From NCBI GenBank assembly GCA_014529385.2, contig CM043947.1, forward strand, positions 98,118,036 through 98,182,035: a stretch of DNA of 64,000 nucleotides, given 5' to 3'. The notes under the pieces are model-generated. The model had not been told where the DNA came from. It saw nothing but the letters and a program-made list of their open reading frames with translations, and did not search any database. Origin of the DNA: Adiantum capillus-veneris (lineage: Eukaryota > Streptophyta > Polypodiopsida > Polypodiales > Pteridaceae). Numbering within the stretch: the stretch's first letter is position 1; each line of letters begins with the position of its first letter. The translations under genes and the position numbers were made by a program. Shown here piece by piece: positions 54,646 to 64,000 of the stretch.

Positions 54646-54908
54646 GGCTGGGTTCCGACGAGGCTGGAGGAAGAAAGGATTTTTGCAGGTCTACCGCCGC
54701 CTCGTCTAAACGATGTTGGAGGAAGAAGAGCCAAAAACAAAGAGAGGTGGAGAGAGGCTAGCAGCTCTTCTGAGGGGAGGCAGGGGGTAGCCGGAAGAAA
54801 AATGGCGGGCCCGGAGGAAGGTGATATCTACTGCAGCAAATAGGATTTTCCCACGCAACTTACACGCCCCTGTGGGAAGCATTTCCGCCATAGCATCTAA
54901 AGCGGGCC
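54646..54908. mobile_element. Tourist-like (PIF/Harbinger) MITE, 263 bp, TTA duplication
   Basis: The insert begins GGCTGGGTTCCGACG and ends GCATCTAAAGCGGGCC (reverse complement GGCCCGCTTTAGATGC, close to the Tourist consensus). It is flanked by TTA at 54643-54645 and 54909-54911. The paralogous sequence at 5415-5430 has a single TTA and no insert. The terminal repeats are imperfect. It has no coding capacity and would need a PIF/Harbinger transposase in trans. Confidence 0.8.
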
Positions 54909-54911
54909 TTA

Positions 54912-55088
54912 TATCCCCCGCCTCCTTCTCCCCCTTATTTTTATTGAGAGGAAGGAAACACGAGAGTTTGAAGGGGGAGGGGGAGGAGGGAGTTAATCAA
55001 AACTTTGAAAGTTTAGGCACTAAATTTGGGCAGCGGGTATAAGGACGATAATGAGCATGGTAATAACAGCGGTAATAATAGTAGTAAT
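54912..55088. other. CACTA flank remnant and GGTAATA-rich target DNA
   Basis: The first ~30 bp still match 5422-5450. The rest is purine-rich, then carries GGTAATAACAGCGGTAATA-type repeats up to the copia-like LTR. GTAAT at 55084-55088 is the left target-site duplication. Confidence 0.6.
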
Positions 55089-55230
55089 TGTCAGGACAAT
55101 GGTAGGACCAGTCCGGGCCAAGGGCCAGGACGGACATGTAGTCAAGGGGGTCTCTATATTTAGAAGGCCAAGGGCCTATATAGGGCATGACTGGGTGGTG
55201 ATGAGCATGTTCAGTTCCCCTGACCTTTCA
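55089..55230 (+). mobile_element. 5' LTR (142 bp) of a coding-free copia-like element
   Basis: TGTCAGGACAATGG ... CCTGACCTTTCA, followed after one base by TGGTATCAGAGC (55232-55243, initiator-Met primer site). CTATATTTAGAAGG and CTATATAGGGCATG are possible TATA elements. Confidence 0.9.
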
Positions 55231-60316
<5,086 letters not shown>

Positions 60317-60471
60317 TGTCAGGACAATGGTAGGACCAGTCCGGGCCAAGGGCCAGGGCCAAGGGCCAGGACGGACATGCAGTCAAGGGGGTCCCTATAT
60401 TTAGAAGGCCAAGGGCCTATATAGGGAATGGTTGGGTGGTGATGAGCATGTTCAGTTCCCCTGCCCTTTCA
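60317..60471 (+). mobile_element. 3' LTR (155 bp) of the coding-free copia-like element
   Basis: Matches 55089-55230 except for a 13-bp internal duplication (GGGCCAAGGGCCA) and a few substitutions. GTAAT follows at 60472-60476 and equals the left flank, a perfect 5-bp target-site duplication. Confidence 0.9.
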
Positions 60472-60476
60472 GTAAT

Positions 60477-60640
60477 AATAGCAGTAATAACAGCGCATAC
60501 AGTCGCGGTAATACTTTAAACACAAAAAAAACCCCTCACTCTCCTCTCTCTTGTTTCTCATTGAATTTACACCTTCTCTCTACAAAACGCGGGAAAACAA
60601 CGAGGTAAACACTTGGAGATTTTCATAGTGGAAATTCTTC
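60477..60640. other. GGTAATA-type target DNA and spacer
   Basis: Continues the repeat interrupted by the element (AATAGCAGTAATAACAGCG). No gene is seen. Confidence 0.5.
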
Positions 60641-61905
60641 TTAGGTAGCACTTTGTACATTATTCTCATCATGCTGACAGGTCTCCATTCAGACAGGGAT
60701 ATGGGAAAAGTCTTCTTAGATAGCAACTTGATGATTCCCTACTTTAATAGAGTGTCCATATGTCTGAGTTATCTAGATTTCATTTATTAACAAAAGTAAT
60801 CAATGATTTCAACTTATCCCAAAATTCCAAGAGAAACTCTTTGCTCAATCCACAAACACCAGAAGTCTTATCATTTTCCATATTTTTAAGAGTCCTTGTA
60901 GCTTTGCATGATAAAATTGTCTCTCAAGTCTTCTGCCATTGCTCTCCTCAACACATGGACCAACTACAGAAAGCATGAGATCAACAACTTGCTGCCTTTT
61001 AGAATATTTATCTGCCTCCTTGATCAGAATACCCTCAAAGTACCCTTTACATTCTTCCATAAGTGCCTCTGGCTGGGTTACCACTATACCACCATCTTTC
61101 ACTAATTTGGCTATCCATTCAATTGAATACTTTGATTTAAGTCTGTTGAACTGTTTTAAATGAACATTGCACATCTTTGAGTTCTGACTGTATGTACAGA
61201 AACTGAGCCCTCCTTGCCATGTCAGGATCAAGTATCATTCTTGCTACAGCTAGATTTTCCATCTTTGATCAGTCTATTGAATTAGATACATCACTGGCAA
61301 AAACATGATTTATGTATTTACATACATCTGCTACATGTTCATATATTTGGCTTCTTTAGATAAATCACGAGCTTCCATGATATTACCTATGGCAGTTAGG
61401 GCATTAGGAGATGGCATTTCCTCCATCAAAGCCGCATAGTAATTATGAAAATTGTACCTAGACGAGAACCCCTAGTCCTGAAGGTTTTCTATCGCACAAC
61501 AAAATCTTATGAGTCAACCACTCTCTTACCTATATCAACCGGCTTTGGATTACCAAACATAGATGTTTATGTGTTCCCACTATTGGAATGAAAAGTCGTC
61601 TAGGGTTTGAGGAAATCCTAGTCCCTGGTGCTCTTGCATATGTTGACGAAGCATTAGCATGCTTAGCATTAACAGATGCATATTTTCCCTTTTCTCCCTT
61701 GGATGAAGCATTACCAAAGATTGTTATTGAGGTACCAATATCTTTCTATCAACTGAACTGTCGAAGTTAAGGTGGGGTAATTCTTAGAAAAGTGCTCTAG
61801 GTGTCCACAATGAAAGAAAGATCCTGCCAGGTTCCCCCATTTGAGACAAATCACCAATCTACCTACAATTTCCAGGGCTGATATATTGATAGCATAATTT
61901 CTCAA
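60640..61905 (-). pseudogene. LINE fragment: RT start, linker and ORF1 knuckle remnant
   Basis: Minus strand 61231-60845 reads KQFNRLKSKYSIEWIAKLVK and GYFEGIL, the linker before a plant LINE reverse transcriptase. 60760-60645 gives GIIKLLSKKTFPISLSEWRP and VSMMRIMYKVL, equivalent to GIIKLIPKTMFPKTLTDWRP of the LINE at 7.7 kb. At 61850-61790 FFHCGHLEHFSKNYP looks like an ORF1 CX2CX4HX4C knuckle that has lost its first and last cysteines. The endonuclease is missing between them, so the piece is internally deleted. No poly(A) tail is seen on the left. Confidence 0.65.
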
Positions 61906-61984
61906 AAACTATTAGAAAGATCTTAAAATCTCAAAAGCTTAGATGGCACGAACAAGACTTTTCTAGAAAGACAGTTGGATTCCA

Positions 61985-62345
61985 GCATGAAAAAGGGCTG
62001 ATAAGCCCATTACATGGGCGCCCTACCTCAATGATGACAATTGCTTACAAGATAATAACCTAGCAGGTTATAGCACTAAGCCTTGCTCCAATTCTAGACA
62101 AAGTAATCACCTCCATCAACATGAAGGGAGATCAATTTATGACAACATTCTAGAAGCAATAATGGGCATGGAATATGCAAACTTCACCAAGCAAGGATGC
62201 GTCCTCCTTCAACTTGCCTAGAAAAAGGGTATGATAGACTCTTGTGATTGTACATTGAAGCTGTCATGAAGGTCTTGGGCTTTGAACCCGAATGTGTAAG
62301 ATAGTATACACCCTTGAGACAGGGTTAGCCTGAGCCATAGACACA
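61985..62345 (+). pseudogene. LINE reverse transcriptase fragment, plus strand
   Basis: Across frames the plus strand reads RPTSMMTIAYKIIT, VIALSLAPILDKVITSINMK, SIYDNILEAIMGMEYANF, VLLQLA and YIEAVMKVLGFEPE. These are successive blocks of a LINE RT (fingers to motif A). It has the opposite orientation to its neighbour at 60640-61905, so two separate LINE pieces abut. Confidence 0.6.
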
Positions 62346-62920
62346 TAAGACTTGTCCAGGCATGCCTTCCTAGGGTCAATATGTAGGACTCAAAACATTT
62401 TTGAAAGCTCGATTGGAGCTAGCGCATTGCTTTTAACATAAAAACAACCTAAACTTTACTGAATCAAAGAGAAACTAGAAAGAAATTAGGGGGAGACAAC
62501 TGGTGGAATCAAATGTTTTCTGATTTTTAAATTTTTTGTTTCCATATCTAAATCCCAGAGGTAGGAACGACACAAGCTAAGGCTTATTCTTCTGCATGTA
62601 GCTGGTTCGTGGAGAAGCTTGTGTATTTCTTACATCTGCTCTGCATTAATGAGAACTAGAGGGAACTACAATTTTCCCTTATACGACTCAAGAGAAACGA
62701 TTCTAATTTTGAACTGCATTCAATGATGCGTTCAATGATTCTCTTTATTCCCAGCACGAGTATAAGCCATCATTGATACAAGGCCAATCCCAGCTGGTGT
62801 CTGCTTCATCGACATACAACCTGGTCCAGTTACTGAAACATGCCGCACACATTCAGAACATCGAATTAATAAAGACTTATATCATTGATGCATGCATCCT
62901 TCATAAATGCAGACATTTTA
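62346..62920. other. No gene recognised; probable 3' side of the edge gene
   Basis: No domain is found. A plus-strand frame (62773-63036) overlaps the minus-strand gene end and is unsupported. It may hold 3' UTR or a further intron and exon of the edge gene, because CACCAG-GTGATAAA at that gene's last codons is a good splice donor. Confidence 0.3.
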
Positions 62921-64000
62921 TCACCTGGTGGCATCATCTTGATGAGGACATGCTGCAGCCGCTACTGCCGAGCCGACTGCAATATTATTGTGTTGGGTGT
63001 TTGCAGAGGATTGAGAAAGCGCAGATGTACTGCTGAAGGTGGACTCACTTGAGAAGTTCAAAGCTTGCTGCTCTGCGCCATATTGAAAAGTACTGAGGCA
63101 TCCTTCAAGAGAAATAATTGGGTTTCTTGAGAGATCTGCATGGTAAGAGACATCAGTTCTTCTTATACTTTGTAGGGTTTCTAATTCTTGTGGTTCAGGG
63201 AGTAAACTATATGAAGGAGTGCGAAAGATGTTGCAATTTGGTACCACCTCATTCTGAGAAGGACCACTACAATGCTGAGTAGGAGAGGTGGTGGCCAATA
63301 AAGTTGAAAGCCATGCAGAGGATTGCACATTCAGAGGCTTTTGAGAGGCTAGCTGTTGTCGCAATGCATCTTGCAGTTGCATTAGCTCGTTCCTTTCCTC
63401 AACTGTGAAGTACTCATCATTTGCCTCTATCTCTAGCACTTTCTGTATGTATTCTGCAGTAGACCCCTCGTCATCATATAGATAACTGGCTGTCATGATA
63501 TTGTTCTCCTGGGGGAAGCTCCCTTCTGAATTAATAACGTGGCTTGCATACGGTAAAGACTCATCCGCATAATGACTACTTAGGGCAGCCCTTTTTGCAT
63601 ACTCTTGGTTTTCCTTAGGGATCATGGCCGAAGGCGGCCAAGAGCAATGTACATCAATATGGGGCAAAGATGCAGCTTGCTTTGAGTACGCCAGCATTAA
63701 CTGGCTGCCATACATACCACTCATCATTAATGCCCCTGACATATCTGGGCAACAAGACCTGTAGATAAAGGAATTGGATATCCCTAGTCCCAGCCCTCCT
63801 TCACAAAGAAAATTATTCTCTGTAGCTACATGTTTGGATGTCAAATGGTTGCCCACGGACATGTTGGTTGTCGCATGATCTGCTATTAGGGTTTGGCTTT
63901 GTTGATTGTCATATAAGCGTAGCGGACCTCCCAACTCGTTGCAGCGTTGTACAGAGTTGATTGATCCTGAATCTGATTCAACAGCCAAGGTACCTGCCCT
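62921..64000 (-). CDS. Unrecognised host-gene candidate, partial at right edge
   Basis: A minus-strand frame open from the window edge to a TGA at 62921-62923, more than 355 codons. No ATG begins it: the codon at 63986-63988 is TTG and the frame continues to base 64000, so the true start or an upstream exon lies outside. An AG at the edge (GGGCAG) could be an acceptor. Composition is Ser/Gln/Asn-rich and apparently disordered. A charged helical segment, EYIQKVLEIEANDEYFTVEE followed by RNELMQLQDALRQQL, near residues 180-215 looks like a coiled coil. Ala/Ser-rich runs close the C-terminus. Such proteins are often regulatory, but no known domain is visible. The end may be a stop or a donor (AG-GTGATAA). 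It has no repeats and no second copy here, unlike everything else in the window. Confidence 0.6.
   Translation of the reverse strand, partial: RAGTLAVESDSGSINSVQRCNELGGPLRLYDNQQSQTLIADHATTNMSVGNHLTSKHVATENNFLCEGGLGLGISNSFIYRSCCPDMSGALMMSGMYGSQLMLAYSKQAASLPHIDVHCSWPPSAMIPKENQEYAKRAALSSHYADESLPYASHVINSEGSFPQENNIMTASYLYDDEGSTAEYIQKVLEIEANDEYFTVEERNELMQLQDALRQQLASQKPLNVQSSAWLSTLLATTSPTQHCSGPSQNEVVPNCNIFRTPSYSLLPEPQELETLQSIRRTDVSYHADLSRNPIISLEGCLSTFQYGAEQQALNFSSESTFSSTSALSQSSANTQHNNIAVGSAVAAAACPHQDDATR

Overview
The window reads as nuclear DNA of a land plant with a large, repeat-rich genome. The evidence is plant-type CACTA transposases (tnp2 with DUF4218- and DUF4216-like parts), plant Ty3/gypsy and Ty1/copia elements primed by initiator-Met and Trp tRNAs, plant L1-type LINEs with a zf-RVT tail, spliced introns, long microsatellites and a Tourist-like MITE. 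I cannot name the species; a fern or other non-seed plant is possible but unproven. Nearly everything recognisable is a mobile element. One host-gene candidate, unrecognised, enters from the right edge on the minus strand (62921-64000).

Layout. 1-3300: minus-strand Ty3-type gag, tRNA-Trp primer site and upstream LTR/leader. 3356-5465: plus-strand CACTA remnant. 5465-8833: minus-strand LINE, meeting head-to-head a 5'-truncated plus-strand gypsy element (8834-12044). 12045-25716: a nest of copia fragments with very short LTRs, including a 1.7-kb direct duplication, a leader with about seven tandem repeats, a TTAA-flanked inverted-repeat transposon (17811-19132) and a diverged 90-bp tandem array (19690-21830). 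25717-34260: a minus-strand CACTA remnant split by a complete LTR element (26163-33911) that has 2.6-kb LTRs and one intact 713-codon gag-like frame but no polymerase. 34260-39540: CT-rich DNA, an unknown broken gene and a second, inverted TTAA transposon (35883-37175). 39544-45021: a full-length, mutated copia element. 45022-47471: gypsy integrase pieces and an LTR. 47472-49640: minus-strand CACTA tnp2. 50230-52260: microsatellites and about 1 kb of GA-rich DNA. 52270-54911: transposon-derived DNA, the end of another CACTA copy and a MITE. 55089-60471: a copia-like LTR element with target-site duplication but no recognisable coding capacity. 60640-62340: two LINE fragments in opposite orientations. 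62500-64000: the edge gene.

The main results are comparative. The window holds paralogous copies that serve as empty sites for each other. These give a TTAA target duplication for the CACTAGG-ended transposon and a TTA duplication for the MITE, and they show that the 7.7-kb LTR element landed inside a CACTA gene. The elements do not form a pathway. The autonomous families (copia, gypsy, LINE, CACTA) are mostly broken here, and the non-autonomous ones (TTAA element, MITE, gag-only LTR element, coding-free copia-like element) would need proteins supplied from elsewhere.
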